A DNA stretch of 64,000 nt from Methylophilus medardensis. Lineage in GTDB: Bacteria; Pseudomonadota; Gammaproteobacteria; Burkholderiales; Methylophilaceae. Under the pieces are notes generated by a model. That model was not told the DNA's origin and did no database searches. It was given only the letters and a program-made list of their open reading frames with translations. A program made the translations under genes and the position numbers. Below, piece by piece: positions 33,319 to 46,149 of this stretch. The stretch's first letter is position 1, and each line of letters starts with the position of its first letter. The stretch lies in assembly GCF_006363915.1 (NCBI RefSeq), contig NZ_CP040946.1; one strand, written 5' to 3'.

Positions 33319-34788
33319 TTAGTGGCCATGGTCGCGGGCGGCATGCGCATGTAGATAACTTGCAGGTGGATGCGGCGAACCGCCGATTTTTTGTGGCAAT
33401 AATGAGCCCACAATCATGGCGACTGCGCTGACCAATACGCCGATGAGTTGTGCCGGCACCACACTTTGCTCGCCCAGCATCAGCTCAATCAGCACCCAAG
33501 ATGCGATGCCTAAAATGATCGCTGCAAGCGCGCCTTGGCTGGTGGCGCGTTTCCAAAAGGCGCCAAAAAATAACGGTACAAAGGCCCCGGCTAGCGTGAC
33601 TTTGTAAGCACTCTCAACCATGCCGAAAATAGACAGGTCTGAATGCAGTGCGTAAAACAGCACCATGCCAGCAAAGCCGACCAGACATAAGCGCATCACC
33701 CGCAAAAAGGCGTGATCATTCATGTGCGGCATAAAGCCTTTCACAACGTTTTCGGCAAAAGTCACCGAGGGTGCCAGCAATGTGGCCGACGAGCAGCTCA
33801 TGATGGCGGAAAGCACCGCGCCGAAAAAGATGGCTTGTGCCACCAGGGGGGTGTGTGTCAGCACCAAAGTGGGCAGTACGCGCTGTGAGTCGGTTTCGAC
33901 GAGCGTGCCAAAGGTGGCCGGATCGATCAAAGTGGCTGCATAGGCAATAAACATGGGGACGAAGGTAAAGCAGAAATAAATGCTTGCGCCTAAAATGGAG
34001 CCCCATAAGGCAATATTGGCCGTCTTGGCCGAGGTGATGCGCTGAAAGACATCTTGTTGCGGAATTGAGCCTAGCATCATCGTCAGCCAGCCACCCAAAA
34101 AGGTGAGCCAAACACTCCAACTTGCCGATTGCGGAAAGAAATGCAGTTTACCCGCATTGCGCGCATGTTCAATCACCGGCGCAACCCCACCGGTCTGGCC
34201 TGAGACGAGATAAGCAATGTACAGCAGGCCACCAATCACAACGATCATCTGAACAAAGTCTAAAATCGCCACCGACAACATGCCGCCCAAGGTGGTGTAA
34301 GTGAGAACGATGGCGGTGCCGATCATCATGCCATGGGCCTCTGAAATCGCGCCATGGCTGATCAAATTGAAAATCAAACCGAGTGCTTTGATTTGTGCCG
34401 CTACCCAGCCCATGTAAGAGACCACGATCGCGATGGTGGTCAGTATTTCTACCGTACGGTTATACCGCATGCGGTAAAAGTCGCCCAAGGTCAGGATGTT
34501 GAGTTTATAAAGACGGCTGGAAAAGAAAATGCCGGCGATCACCAAGCACATGCTAGAGCCAAATGGGTCGGCTGCGACGCCCGTCAGGCCCTCGCGCACA
34601 AAGGTTGCTGAGACGCCAAATACCGCCTCGGCACCAAACCAGGTAGCAAACACAGTTGCCATGACGACAGGCAAGGGCAGGTGGCGCCCAGCGACGGCAT
34701 AGTCTTTGGTACTGTGCACGTTTCTGGCTGCAACCAGGCCAATGCCGATGGATACCAGTAAATACGCGACGACAAACCAGATCAGCAC
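33319..34788 (-). CDS. Sodium:solute symporter (SSS family)
   Basis: 489 residues with about 13 hydrophobic segments, beginning LIWFVVAYLLVSIGIGL. The motif VAGRHLPLPVVMATVFATWFGAE (cited as AGRHLPLPVV) and GGMLSVAILDFVQMIV fit SSS/PutP-like transporters; QQDVFQRITSAKTA is the conserved loop after helix 6. It imports a solute with Na+. Substrate cannot be assigned; relatives carry proline, pantothenate, acetate or other organic acids. Single gene with a His-rich end (HAHAARDHGH). Confidence 0.88.
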   Translation of the reverse strand: MLIWFVVAYLLVSIGIGLVAARNVHSTKDYAVAGRHLPLPVVMATVFATWFGAEAVFGVSATFVREGLTGVAADPFGSSMCLVIAGIFFSSRLYKLNILTLGDFYRMRYNRTVEILTTIAIVVSYMGWVAAQIKALGLIFNLISHGAISEAHGMMIGTAIVLTYTTLGGMLSVAILDFVQMIVVIGGLLYIAYLVSGQTGGVAPVIEHARNAGKLHFFPQSASWSVWLTFLGGWLTMMLGSIPQQDVFQRITSAKTANIALWGSILGASIYFCFTFVPMFIAYAATLIDPATFGTLVETDSQRVLPTLVLTHTPLVAQAIFFGAVLSAIMSCSSATLLAPSVTFAENVVKGFMPHMNDHAFLRVMRLCLVGFAGMVLFYALHSDLSIFGMVESAYKVTLAGAFVPLFFGAFWKRATSQGALAAIILGIASWVLIELMLGEQSVVPAQLIGVLVSAVAMIVGSLLPQKIGGSPHPPASYLHAHAARDHGH

Positions 34789-34874
34789 AGCCTGTTCCTT
34801 TTGAGCCTATTGCAAAAAGGCGATTTTAAAACAAAACCATGCGCAATCTGGCTTTTCTATGTCGCACAAAAGTG

Positions 34875-34901
34875 AAAAAGGCCTGAAAATCAGGCCTTTT
34901 T
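34875..34901. terminator. Terminator between symporter and DUF2147 gene
   Basis: AAAAAGGCCTGA-AAA-TCAGGCCTTTTT: strong symmetric hairpin with T-tract on both strands, downstream of the DUF2147 gene (minus strand). Confidence 0.85.
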
Positions 34902-34915
34902 ACAATTTTGCACAA

Positions 34916-35359
34916 TTACTCTACGCGTTTCCACAATTGTGAGCGGCCTAGTAAAGAAAAACCGATAAAACCACGTACTTCTAACTCGTTACCATTGCCG
35001 CTCAAAGTCATTTTACATTTGTAAGTTTTGCCGTTTTCAGGGTCTAAGATCTCGCCGTTTTCATATACCGTGCCGGCGTTGCTTTTCTTAAGATGTTTGG
35101 CAATGGTCATACCAACAATTTTCTGGCCTTTGCGTTCATCCGTGCATTTGTCGCAGACGGCATCGCCTGTGTCCGTAGCGAGTAAGCCTTTTTCAACGAT
35201 GGCGCTATATTCGCCCGCATTTTCTACGATGCGGACTAAGGATCGCGGCTTGCCAGTTTTGTCATCGGTGGTTTGCCAGAGCCCGCTTAAATCTGCGGCG
35301 TGGATAGCGAATGGCAACAGCAGTAATACGATGGCTAGCATTTTTTGGCAGTGTCGCAT
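34916..35359 (-). CDS. Exported DUF2147 protein
   Basis: 147 residues; signal peptide to about residue 21 (LPFAIHA). Mature DUF2147 domain: LSGLWQTTDDKTGKPRSLVRI, CDKCTDERKGQKIVGMTI, ILDPENGKTYKCKMTL, LEVRGFIGFSLLGRSQLWKR. The domain is beta-rich, found in periplasmic proteins, and has no proven function. Three cysteines are present. It lies 12 bases downstream of ubiB and may be cotranscribed with the ubiquinone genes. Confidence 0.88.
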   Translation of the reverse strand: MRHCQKMLAIVLLLLPFAIHAADLSGLWQTTDDKTGKPRSLVRIVENAGEYSAIVEKGLLATDTGDAVCDKCTDERKGQKIVGMTIAKHLKKSNAGTVYENGEILDPENGKTYKCKMTLSGNGNELEVRGFIGFSLLGRSQLWKRVE

Positions 35360-35371
35360 GGTTGGTCTCCA

Positions 35372-36919
35372 TTAGTGGTTGAACAGCAAGAACAAGCTCG
35401 CAAATTGTAAGGTTAGCAGCACTACGATCGCAGCGGTGGCCCATTTTTGCCAACTGGCTTGTTTGGCTTGGGTGCTGAGTAGGGTCTCGATGCGGCTTTG
35501 TTGTTTGCTGACCTCGGTCTGCGTGCGCAGATATTGTTCAAATACACGTGGCATTTCAGCGGCATGGGTCAGAATATAAGGTAATTCTCGTTTGGCCGAC
35601 TTTAGCAGGCTACGCCAGCCGATTTGTTCGCTCATCCAGCGCTTAAGAAAAGGTTTTGCGCTCTGCCACAAGTCAATATTCGGATCGAGTTCGCGGCCCA
35701 ATCCCTCGATGTTCAGTAGGGTTTTTTGCAGCATGATGAGCTGCGGCTGAATATTCACACCAAAGCGGCGCGACATCTGAAACAGGCTAAGCAAGGTGCG
35801 ACCAAACGAAATGTCTTTGAGTGGTTTTTCAAAAATCGGCTCGCAGATGGCACGTACAGCGGTTTCTAGCGCTTCGACACTGGTGTCAGCAGGCACCCAA
35901 CCAGATTCAATATGCGCCACGGCCACATCACGATAGTCTCGATTAAAGAAGGCCAGAAAGTTACGCGCTAAATAGTACTGGTCGGTGGGGCTCAGGCTAC
36001 CCATGATGCCAAAATCCAGCGCAATAAATTTCCCTTTATCCGGGCCATCAATAACGACTTGTATATTGCCAGGGTGCATATCGGCATGAAAAAAACCATC
36101 GCGAAACACCTGGGTAAAAAAGATTTCAACCCCTTCGTGGGCCAGTTGCGTCATGTTGATGCCGTGCCCTTTTAAGCGCTCTATCTCGCGAACCGGGATA
36201 CCAAACATGCGCTGCATGGTCATGACTTGGCTAAAAGAGTAATCCCAATAAATCGTTGGCACCAGTAGACTACGATCGCTGAAATTGCGACCCAGCTGCG
36301 CACATTGCGCGGCCTCTAAGGTTAAATCCAACTCGTGTTCGGTATGGCGGGCAAACTCATCGACAATTTCGTCTGGTTTTAAACGGCGACCTTCACTGGA
36401 CAATTTTTTGACCCACCAAGCCAGCGTGCGCAACAGGGCAATGTCGCGGTGAATAATGTCAGCGATACCGGGACGCAGCACCTTAACGGCCACCAGCTCG
36501 CCGCTATGCAGCGTCGCAAAATGTACTTGTGCAACCGAGGCGCTCGCCACAGGCGTCGGGTTGAATTCAGCATAAATCTTGCTCAACGGCGCCTCAAATG
36601 CTGCCTGAATAATCGATTCGACTTCTGCGTAAGGGAATGGGGGCACTTGGTCTTGCAGCTTTACCAGTTCGTCCGCCACATCAGGGGCCAATAAGTCCCG
36701 CCGGGTAGACAGCATCTGGCCAAACTTGACGAAAATGGGGCCCAGTCTTTCGAGTGCGAGGCGTAAACGCACAGCGCGATGCTCTGGGGTATAGCGCCAG
36801 AATAGCAGTAGGTTTAGAACGCGATAAGCGACACCGGGATGGTCATTGCGGACAAAGAAAATGTCCAGACGGTACCAAATCAGCACGCCGATAATATGAA
36901 AAAAACGTAACCAATGCAT
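35372..36919 (-). CDS. ubiB: Ubiquinone biosynthesis accessory kinase-like protein UbiB
   Basis: 515 residues, family length. ABC1/ADCK/UbiB atypical-kinase motifs: RLALERLGPIFVKFGQMLSTRRD (KxGQ, cited as FVKFGQMLS), the Ala-rich nucleotide loop PVASASVAQVH, VAVKVLRPG, HADMHPGNI and LDFGIMG. A C-terminal hydrophobic hairpin anchors it in the membrane. It has ATPase activity and helps ubiquinone intermediates out of the membrane. It is third in the order ubiE-ubiJ-ubiB, as in E. coli. Confidence 0.96.
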   Translation of the reverse strand: MHWLRFFHIIGVLIWYRLDIFFVRNDHPGVAYRVLNLLLFWRYTPEHRAVRLRLALERLGPIFVKFGQMLSTRRDLLAPDVADELVKLQDQVPPFPYAEVESIIQAAFEAPLSKIYAEFNPTPVASASVAQVHFATLHSGELVAVKVLRPGIADIIHRDIALLRTLAWWVKKLSSEGRRLKPDEIVDEFARHTEHELDLTLEAAQCAQLGRNFSDRSLLVPTIYWDYSFSQVMTMQRMFGIPVREIERLKGHGINMTQLAHEGVEIFFTQVFRDGFFHADMHPGNIQVVIDGPDKGKFIALDFGIMGSLSPTDQYYLARNFLAFFNRDYRDVAVAHIESGWVPADTSVEALETAVRAICEPIFEKPLKDISFGRTLLSLFQMSRRFGVNIQPQLIMLQKTLLNIEGLGRELDPNIDLWQSAKPFLKRWMSEQIGWRSLLKSAKRELPYILTHAAEMPRVFEQYLRTQTEVSKQQSRIETLLSTQAKQASWQKWATAAIVVLLTLQFASLFLLFNH

Positions 36920-36924
36920 TGTGA

Positions 36925-37512
36925 CTAACTTTCGAGAGAGGAGGCGGCAAGGAGCTTGTCGACGCGTTGTTGCAGTCTGTCCGTGTCTTCGCGCAGTTGG
37001 TCAACAGATCGGTTGAATTGTTCAATACGGGTTTTTTTGGCAAGAATAGGTTGTTCTTCTTGCCAATATTCCACCAGCATTTCGCTCAGGTTTTTTGCCT
37101 GACTTTGCCAGCGGTGTAGTTTCTCTTGACTCATTTGCACCACTTGATAAGCCGCAATATCGCCAACCACTTTGCTCAGATCGTCTTCAATATCCCAGCG
37201 CACCGCCGCTAAAATTTTACCGACCTCCATGCCAAGCGTGGTATCGCCGTCGATTTTGATCAGACTATGTGCCAAAGGGTCTTTGCGTAGCAAGCGCATG
37301 GCCAGACTCGGCGGCAAGTGAATAGTGGCATCTGCTTGTGCCGCATCACCGGCAACCGCGAGCGTGCCATCATTTAAAATCGTCAGCATGGTTTGTGCGA
37401 CTTTAAAATCCAGCAACACCTGCTTGTGGGCGTGAGGCTGCAACAAGGGCGCGGTCCAGCTGTTTTGCTGCATAAGGTGTTGCAGCACGAATTGAATCAA
37501 TGGTTTAAACAT
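36925..37512 (-). CDS. ubiJ: Ubiquinone biosynthesis accessory factor UbiJ (SCP2 domain)
   Basis: 195 residues. An SCP2 sterol-carrier-like lipid-binding domain occupies about 35-110 (AGDAAQADATIHLPPSLAMRLLRKDPLAHSLIKIDGDTTL in part), followed by WDIEDDLSKVVGDIAAY and a C-terminal coiled coil with repeated heptads (IEQFNRSVDQLREDTDRLQ). It binds ubiquinone intermediates together with UbiK. Its position between ubiE and ubiB is the conserved one. Five bases separate it from ubiB. Confidence 0.92.
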   Translation of the reverse strand: MFKPLIQFVLQHLMQQNSWTAPLLQPHAHKQVLLDFKVAQTMLTILNDGTLAVAGDAAQADATIHLPPSLAMRLLRKDPLAHSLIKIDGDTTLGMEVGKILAAVRWDIEDDLSKVVGDIAAYQVVQMSQEKLHRWQSQAKNLSEMLVEYWQEEQPILAKKTRIEQFNRSVDQLREDTDRLQQRVDKLLAASSLES

Positions 37513-37516
37513 GGCT

Positions 37517-38284
37517 TTAAATTTTGATGCCTTTGTGTAATGCCACCACGCCAGCGGTCAGGTTGTAGTAATCCACCTTGCCAAAGCCTGCGTCATGCAT
37601 CATTTGTTTGAGCGTTTCTTGGTCTGGGTGCATCCGTATGCTCTCTGCCAGATAACGATAGCTGGGCTCATCGTTTGCAATCCACTTGCCAAACTTGGGC
37701 AGTAGTTTGAATGAATAGGTGTCGTAAAGCTTTTCTAACGGTTGCCACACCTTAGAGAACTCAAGCACCAGCAAACGCCCACCCGGTTTCAGCACGCGCT
37801 GCATTTCGCGCAAGGCGACTTCTTTATGCGTCATATTGCGCAGTCCAAAGGCCACGATTACGCAATCGAAGCTTTCATCTGCAAATGGCAAGTGTTCGGC
37901 GTTACATTGGGTAGCGGGGATGTTCAATCCAGCATCAATCATGCGGTCACGGCCTACGCCAAGCATGGAGGCGTTAATGTCAGTCAACATCACAGTACCG
38001 GGATTCACCGCGGCTTGTGTGCCTACTTTTTTGGCAAATAAGCGGGAGAGGTCACCACTGCCACCCGCAATATCCAGTACCTGATCGCCTTGGCCGACAC
38101 CGCTGACATCGACGGCAAAACGCTTCCACAAACGATGCATGCCTGCCGACATCACATCGTTCATGATGTCGTATTTTTGTGCGACCGAATGAAACACTTC
38201 GCCGACTTTTTGTTGTTTGTCGGCTTCGGCAACGGTATCAAAGCCAAAATGGGTGGTTTTTTTCTGTTCAGTGTTTTGCTGCAT
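37517..38284 (-). CDS. ubiE: Ubiquinone/menaquinone methyltransferase UbiE
   Basis: 255 residues from MQQNTEQKKTTHFGFDTV (start 38284; the long upstream extension is the reading of the overlapping DUF971 region). Motifs: VFHSVAQKYDIMNDVMS, VLDIAGGSGDLS (SAM motif I), AFGLRNMT, VLKPGGRLLVLEFS and PSYRYLAESIRMHPDQE. It performs C-methylation in ubiquinone synthesis. The first of three ubi genes; it overlaps the upstream DUF971 gene by 17 bases. Confidence 0.97.
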   Translation of the reverse strand: MQQNTEQKKTTHFGFDTVAEADKQQKVGEVFHSVAQKYDIMNDVMSAGMHRLWKRFAVDVSGVGQGDQVLDIAGGSGDLSRLFAKKVGTQAAVNPGTVMLTDINASMLGVGRDRMIDAGLNIPATQCNAEHLPFADESFDCVIVAFGLRNMTHKEVALREMQRVLKPGGRLLVLEFSKVWQPLEKLYDTYSFKLLPKFGKWIANDEPSYRYLAESIRMHPDQETLKQMMHDAGFGKVDYYNLTAGVVALHKGIKI

Positions 38285-38663
38285 GTGTTGGTTCCTTGCG
38301 CGTATGGCCAGCCATCGACAGTTTGCTGATGTAGTCTTGCCACAAACTCTCATAGTGTTGTGCCAGATAGTACAAATAATCCCATGAATATAGGCCCGTA
38401 TCATGACCATCATCGAAGAACAATTTGATGGCATATCTGCCTACCGGTTCAATTTGGCTGATATTCACATTCTCTTTGTCTAGTTGCAGCACTTCTTGGC
38501 CGGCGCCGTGGCCACGGACCTCGGCCGAGGGCGAGTAAACGCGCAAAAATTCGCACGACAACATACACTCTGTATGGTTATCGAAGTGCACTTCGAGCAA
38601 ACGTGAAGCCTGATGCAACTGGATCAGGGTGGGGGTAGGACAATCGGGGTGAAGACCGCTCAT
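38268..38663 (-). CDS. DUF971 protein (gamma-butyrobetaine-hydroxylase N-terminal-like)
   Basis: 131 residues. DUF971 core: LIQLHQASRLLEVHFDNH, LSCEFLRVYSPSAEVRGHG, VNISQIEPVGRYAIKLFFDDGHDTGLYSWDYLY. Found as a stand-alone protein next to ubiE in many beta- and gammaproteobacteria; the fold is that of a small zinc-containing domain and the function is not known. It overlaps the start of ubiE, so it is part of the same operon. Confidence 0.9.
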   Translation of the reverse strand: MSGLHPDCPTPTLIQLHQASRLLEVHFDNHTECMLSCEFLRVYSPSAEVRGHGAGQEVLQLDKENVNISQIEPVGRYAIKLFFDDGHDTGLYSWDYLYYLAQHYESLWQDYISKLSMAGHTRKEPTHAAKH

Positions 38664-38861
38664 AATATTGAAGAAAATAGGGAATATGGTCGATAAAGTG
38701 AGTTACTTGCATCATAGCAGATGCACACAGGCCGCGCATGGTTAGAGACTGTTGCATGTTAGGGTTGATAATTCATTTTATTTGTGAATTAATAGCTATA
38801 CCTACATGATTTATTTGAACTTTTATTATTTCATGATAGATTATTAAAAAAACAGGCAATC

Positions 38862-40853
38862 ATGAATAGGTTACCTTACAATTCTGAAGCAGGTCCTATG
38901 GAAAACAACAGACTGGCACAACAATTTGATTTGTACACGCGATGGCGTCAATCGATTGCTGATGTGTTGGGAGAGTATCGGCGCTGGATGGCCGATAAGC
39001 AGCTCAGCGATGTGCAAATAGAAGAGCGCATACAACAACAACTCAATCGTTTGCGAGAGGATAAACTCACCGTAGCCTTTGTTGCAGAATTCTCACGTGG
39101 CAAATCTGAGCTGATCAATGCGATTTTCTTTTCTGGTTATGGGCATCGCCTGCTTCCGTCTGGCGCCGGCCGCACCACCATGTGTCCCACAGAATTGCGT
39201 TACGACACTGGAAAACCAGTCAGTTTGTCGTTATTGCCGATTGAAACCAATGCCCACCAAATGTCGATCAGCGAGTATCGTCGCACGCCACAGGCTTGGT
39301 CATCTGTAGAGTTTGATGCGCATTCGCGCGAAAGCATGGTCGAGGCTTTTAAAGAGGTCAGCCGTACCCGCCGCGTCACCACCGAAGAAGCGCACTCTTT
39401 GGGCCTGTATGATCCAGACCAGCCAGATGACGCCATGTTGATCGGTCAGGACGGCCTGCTCGAGATTCCTTGCTGGCGTTATGCGGTGATCAATTTTCCA
39501 CATCCTTTGCTCAAACAGGGCTTGGTCATTCTCGATACGCCTGGCTTAAATGCGATTGGCGCTGAACCTGAGTTGACCATGAGCATGTTGCCAAATGCGC
39601 ATGCGGTGCTATTTATTTTAGGCGCGGATACTGGCGTCACCAAGTCGGAAATGGAAGTCTGGCGACGCTACATCAGTGGCGCGCGCTGGAAGCAAAAAGG
39701 TCGCTTAGCGGTACTCAATAAGATTGACGGCCTATGGGATCCGCTGAAAACGGATGACGAGGTTGAAACCGAGCTCTACCGGCAGCTGCAAAGCACGGCC
39801 GAATTGTTGGGCTTGCCACGTGATCAAATCTTACCCACTTCTGCGCAAAAAGGCCTACTCGGCAAGGTAAAAGGCGATCAAGCATTATTGCTCAAAAGCC
39901 GCTTGTTGCAACTCGAGAAAAACCTGTCTGATGAGTTGATCCCGGGCAAGCAGGAGATCGTGCGCGAAAGTATCCAAGGTGAAATCGAGGATATGATGGA
40001 TCAAACGCGCACCACCCTGGATACGCGTTTGCAAAGTGTCGTCGATCAGGCCGATGAATTACGTTGTCTGCAAGGCAAAAACGAAGATGTGATTGCGCAG
40101 ATGATGCGTAAGGTCAAGCAAGATAAAGTCAATTTTGAAGTGGGCTTGCAGCGCTATCAAGCGTTACGCAGTGTGTTTTCAGTGCAGTCTAACCAATTGT
40201 TTCACCATTTAGGTATGCCTGCACTCAAGAGCAAGGTCCGCGAAACTCGGGATGCCATGATGAAGGCCTCGTTTACTAAGACGATGCGGCAGGCCATGGA
40301 TGATTTTTTTAGTGATCTCAAACGGCGCATGATGGATGCCGACGTGCATGTGCACGAAATCAAGAAAATGATGGAGGCCATGTATGAGAAGTTTTCACAA
40401 GAACATGGTCTAGTGCAAAAAGCGCCGCCGCCTTTTTCAACCTCGCGTTATTTAAAAGCACTCAATAAACTCGAAACCATTTACCGCGATCAGTTCAACA
40501 CTACCTTCAATATGATCGCGCATGAAAAGTTGACGCTCACCAGCAAGTTTTTTGAAACCTTAGCCAGTCACGTCATTTTGGAATACGAAGCGGCCAATCG
40601 TGACACTGAAAGCTGGTTGAAAGCGGTGATCGCGCCGATGGAGAGCCAGATGCGCGAGCACCATGTGCAACTCAAACGCCGGGTTGAAAGCATCAAACGG
40701 ATTTACCAGGCGACGGATACACTAGAAGAGCGCATTGCCGATTTAGAGCAGGTCGAGTTATCGATCCGTCAGCAGCTTGCTGAACTAGATCAGCTTAACC
40801 GCAAGGCGATGTTTACGTTGGCGCATGAAGAAGTCATTGTGCAAGCGGCCTAA
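38862..40853 (+). CDS. Dynamin-like large GTPase
   Basis: 663 residues (an internal ATG at 38898 is an alternative start). G domain: P-loop EFSRGKSELINAIFF (about 80-94), RTTMCPTELR for switch I, LDTPGLNAIG for switch II, LNKIDGLWDP for the NKxD motif. The remaining 350 residues are helical with coiled-coil character (QADELRCLQGKNEDVIAQMMRKVKQ in part) and no predicted membrane-spanning helix, which matches bacterial dynamin-like proteins that act at membranes or in chromosome/stress responses. The exact family is not identified. It converges on rpoH. Confidence 0.8.
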   Translation: MNRLPYNSEAGPMENNRLAQQFDLYTRWRQSIADVLGEYRRWMADKQLSDVQIEERIQQQLNRLREDKLTVAFVAEFSRGKSELINAIFFSGYGHRLLPSGAGRTTMCPTELRYDTGKPVSLSLLPIETNAHQMSISEYRRTPQAWSSVEFDAHSRESMVEAFKEVSRTRRVTTEEAHSLGLYDPDQPDDAMLIGQDGLLEIPCWRYAVINFPHPLLKQGLVILDTPGLNAIGAEPELTMSMLPNAHAVLFILGADTGVTKSEMEVWRRYISGARWKQKGRLAVLNKIDGLWDPLKTDDEVETELYRQLQSTAELLGLPRDQILPTSAQKGLLGKVKGDQALLLKSRLLQLEKNLSDELIPGKQEIVRESIQGEIEDMMDQTRTTLDTRLQSVVDQADELRCLQGKNEDVIAQMMRKVKQDKVNFEVGLQRYQALRSVFSVQSNQLFHHLGMPALKSKVRETRDAMMKASFTKTMRQAMDDFFSDLKRRMMDADVHVHEIKKMMEAMYEKFSQEHGLVQKAPPPFSTSRYLKALNKLETIYRDQFNTTFNMIAHEKLTLTSKFFETLASHVILEYEAANRDTESWLKAVIAPMESQMREHHVQLKRRVESIKRIYQATDTLEERIADLEQVELSIRQQLAELDQLNRKAMFTLAHEEVIVQAA

Positions 40854-40876
40854 TAAAAAATAGACGCCATGAAATT

Positions 40877-40907
40877 AAAACGGGTGCATTTGCACCCGTT
40901 TTTTTAT
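40877..40907. terminator. Bidirectional terminator between dynamin-like gene and rpoH
   Basis: AAAACGGGTGCA-TT-TGCACCCGTTTTTTT: 9-10-base stem with T-tract on the plus strand and A-run giving a T-tract on the minus strand. It overlaps the last codon region of rpoH by a few bases. Confidence 0.9.
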
Positions 40908-41758
40908 TTGCTTTCTAACATGAAGCTTTTTATTTTTTGCATCGCTTTTTGTTCAATCTGGCGAATACGCTCTGCAGACACATTAAATTCAGCAGCGAGC
41001 TCATGCAGCGTAGAAGTACCGCTCTCGGTTAACCAGCGCGCTTGCAATACGCGGCGGCTACGATCATCCAACTGTTGCAAAGCCATGCTCAAGCCTTCTG
41101 TTTGCAAATGCTCGTTTTGCAAGTTTTCGAGCAGCGTGGAGGGCTCTGGACCTTCGTCCTCTAAAAATGCGATTGGGCTGTAAACTTCTTCGCCATCATC
41201 ATCGACTTGCGCGTCTAACGAGATCTCCTGACCGTTCAGGCGATACTCCATCTCGGTCACTTCTTCCGGTTTGACGTTGAGTTCGGTCGCAATCCGTTGC
41301 ACATCGTCTTGGCTCAGCGATTCAAAGCCTTGCTTCATGCTGCGCAAATTAAAAAATAATTTGCGCTGTGCCTTGGTCGTCGCAGTTTTCACCAAGCGCC
41401 AATTACGCACAATATATTCGTGTATCTCCGCTTTAATCCAATGCATCGCAAAAGAAACCAAGCGCACGCCACGGTCCGGATCAAAGCGCTTTACCGCCTT
41501 CATCAAACCAATATTACCTTCCTGAATCAGGTCGGATTGTGGCAGGCCATAACCGCTGTAACCGCGGGCAATGCTGGCGACCAAACGTAAGTGGGACACA
41601 ATTAATGCCCGTGCGGCTTCAAGATCACCACTTTCTTTCAGTTGGCTGGCATAGCGGTACTCTTCTTCAGGGGTTAGCACTGGAAACTGCTTGATCGTGC
41701 GCAGGTATTTATCCAAGCTGTCCGCGGATGCAACAATAGGTAAAGTTAACGCGTTGAT
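40904..41758 (-). CDS. rpoH: Heat-shock sigma factor RpoH (sigma-32), apparent non-AUG start
   Basis: 284 residues from the proposed start, equal to E. coli RpoH. Region 2: ARALIVSHLRLVASIARGYSGYGLPQSDLIQEGNIGLMKAVKRFDP (cited in part), WIKAEIHEYIVRNWRLVK, the RpoH-box motif QRKLFFNLR, and region 4.2 TLHELAAEFNVSAERIRQIEQ. AAGGAG lies at 41765-41770; the codons after it are ATT (41761, spacing 3) and ATC (41758, spacing 6), and homologues begin at about this point (NALTLPIV). No ATG/GTG with a ribosome site fits; a TTG at 41773 and a GTG at 41803 are in frame but the GTG lies within the CIRCE element. A CIRCE site upstream suggests HrcA control. Confidence 0.93.
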   Translation of the reverse strand: MNALTLPIVASADSLDKYLRTIKQFPVLTPEEEYRYASQLKESGDLEAARALIVSHLRLVASIARGYSGYGLPQSDLIQEGNIGLMKAVKRFDPDRGVRLVSFAMHWIKAEIHEYIVRNWRLVKTATTKAQRKLFFNLRSMKQGFESLSQDDVQRIATELNVKPEEVTEMEYRLNGQEISLDAQVDDDGEEVYSPIAFLEDEGPEPSTLLENLQNEHLQTEGLSMALQQLDDRSRRVLQARWLTESGTSTLHELAAEFNVSAERIRQIEQKAMQKIKSFMLESK

Positions 41759-41796
41759 AATAAACTCCTTATTCAAAGAAGATAATGTACCTGATT

Positions 41797-41823
41797 TTAG
41801 CACTCAAACTATGAGAGTGCTAG
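41797..41823 (-). promoter_or_regulatory. CIRCE element (HrcA binding site) upstream of rpoH
   Basis: TTAGCACTC-N9-GAGTGCTAG, matching the CIRCE consensus TTAGCACTC-N9-GAGTGCTAA at 17 of 18 arm positions. It lies 38-65 bases before the proposed rpoH start. HrcA binds CIRCE and represses heat-shock genes; control of rpoH by HrcA/CIRCE is known in several betaproteobacteria. Confidence 0.9.
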
Positions 41824-42303
41824 CCCCAGTAAAAGTTCCAGCAGAAGGGTGTTTGTCCTCCTGATCTCCGCAATGCGTATGACCACTTCCCCGTAAAGCC
41901 TCCGACCATCGCTAAACTAACCCATGGCGCGAGAAATATAGATATCGCTCACTCAATCGCCCCGCGGTTAGGAATTTCCTGTTTGCTCGAGCGTGAATTT
42001 GTCAGACAAACGCCGTAGCCAATAACAGACGGACACCACTTATGCCTTAAGGATTGACACTCTATAATCTGTGCGTATGTTAGGCGTACTGTGTAAACAA
42101 AAGCCGCGTCCTAGCTTGAAATAAGTTTGATGCTTATTGACCAAGAGTCGTCGTATTCGCAATGCAGTTTGGGTGTGGTTGCGGGGCAAAATAAACACAG
42201 CATCCATGACAAATTGTGTTGGATGTTAAATAAAAATTGTCGCGATAATAAATTTATACAACATCATTAATGCAAGAATGTTGATTGAAGGTTGCTCGGT
42301 GTT
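41824..42303. other. Intergenic region between divergent rpoH and the MHYT kinase
   Basis: About 480 bases with no gene recognised on either strand. It should hold the rpoH promoter (close to the CIRCE site) and the promoter of the kinase operon. A TTGACA and a TATAAT occur at about 42054-42068 but only 3 bases apart, so they do not form a normal promoter. Confidence 0.5.

Positions 42304-46145
<3,842 letters not shown>

Positions 46146-46149
<4 letters not shown>

Noticed and set aside
42054..42068. TTGACA and TATAAT near each other upstream of the MHYT kinase
   Set aside because: The two boxes are only 3 bases apart instead of about 17, so they cannot form a sigma-70 promoter together.
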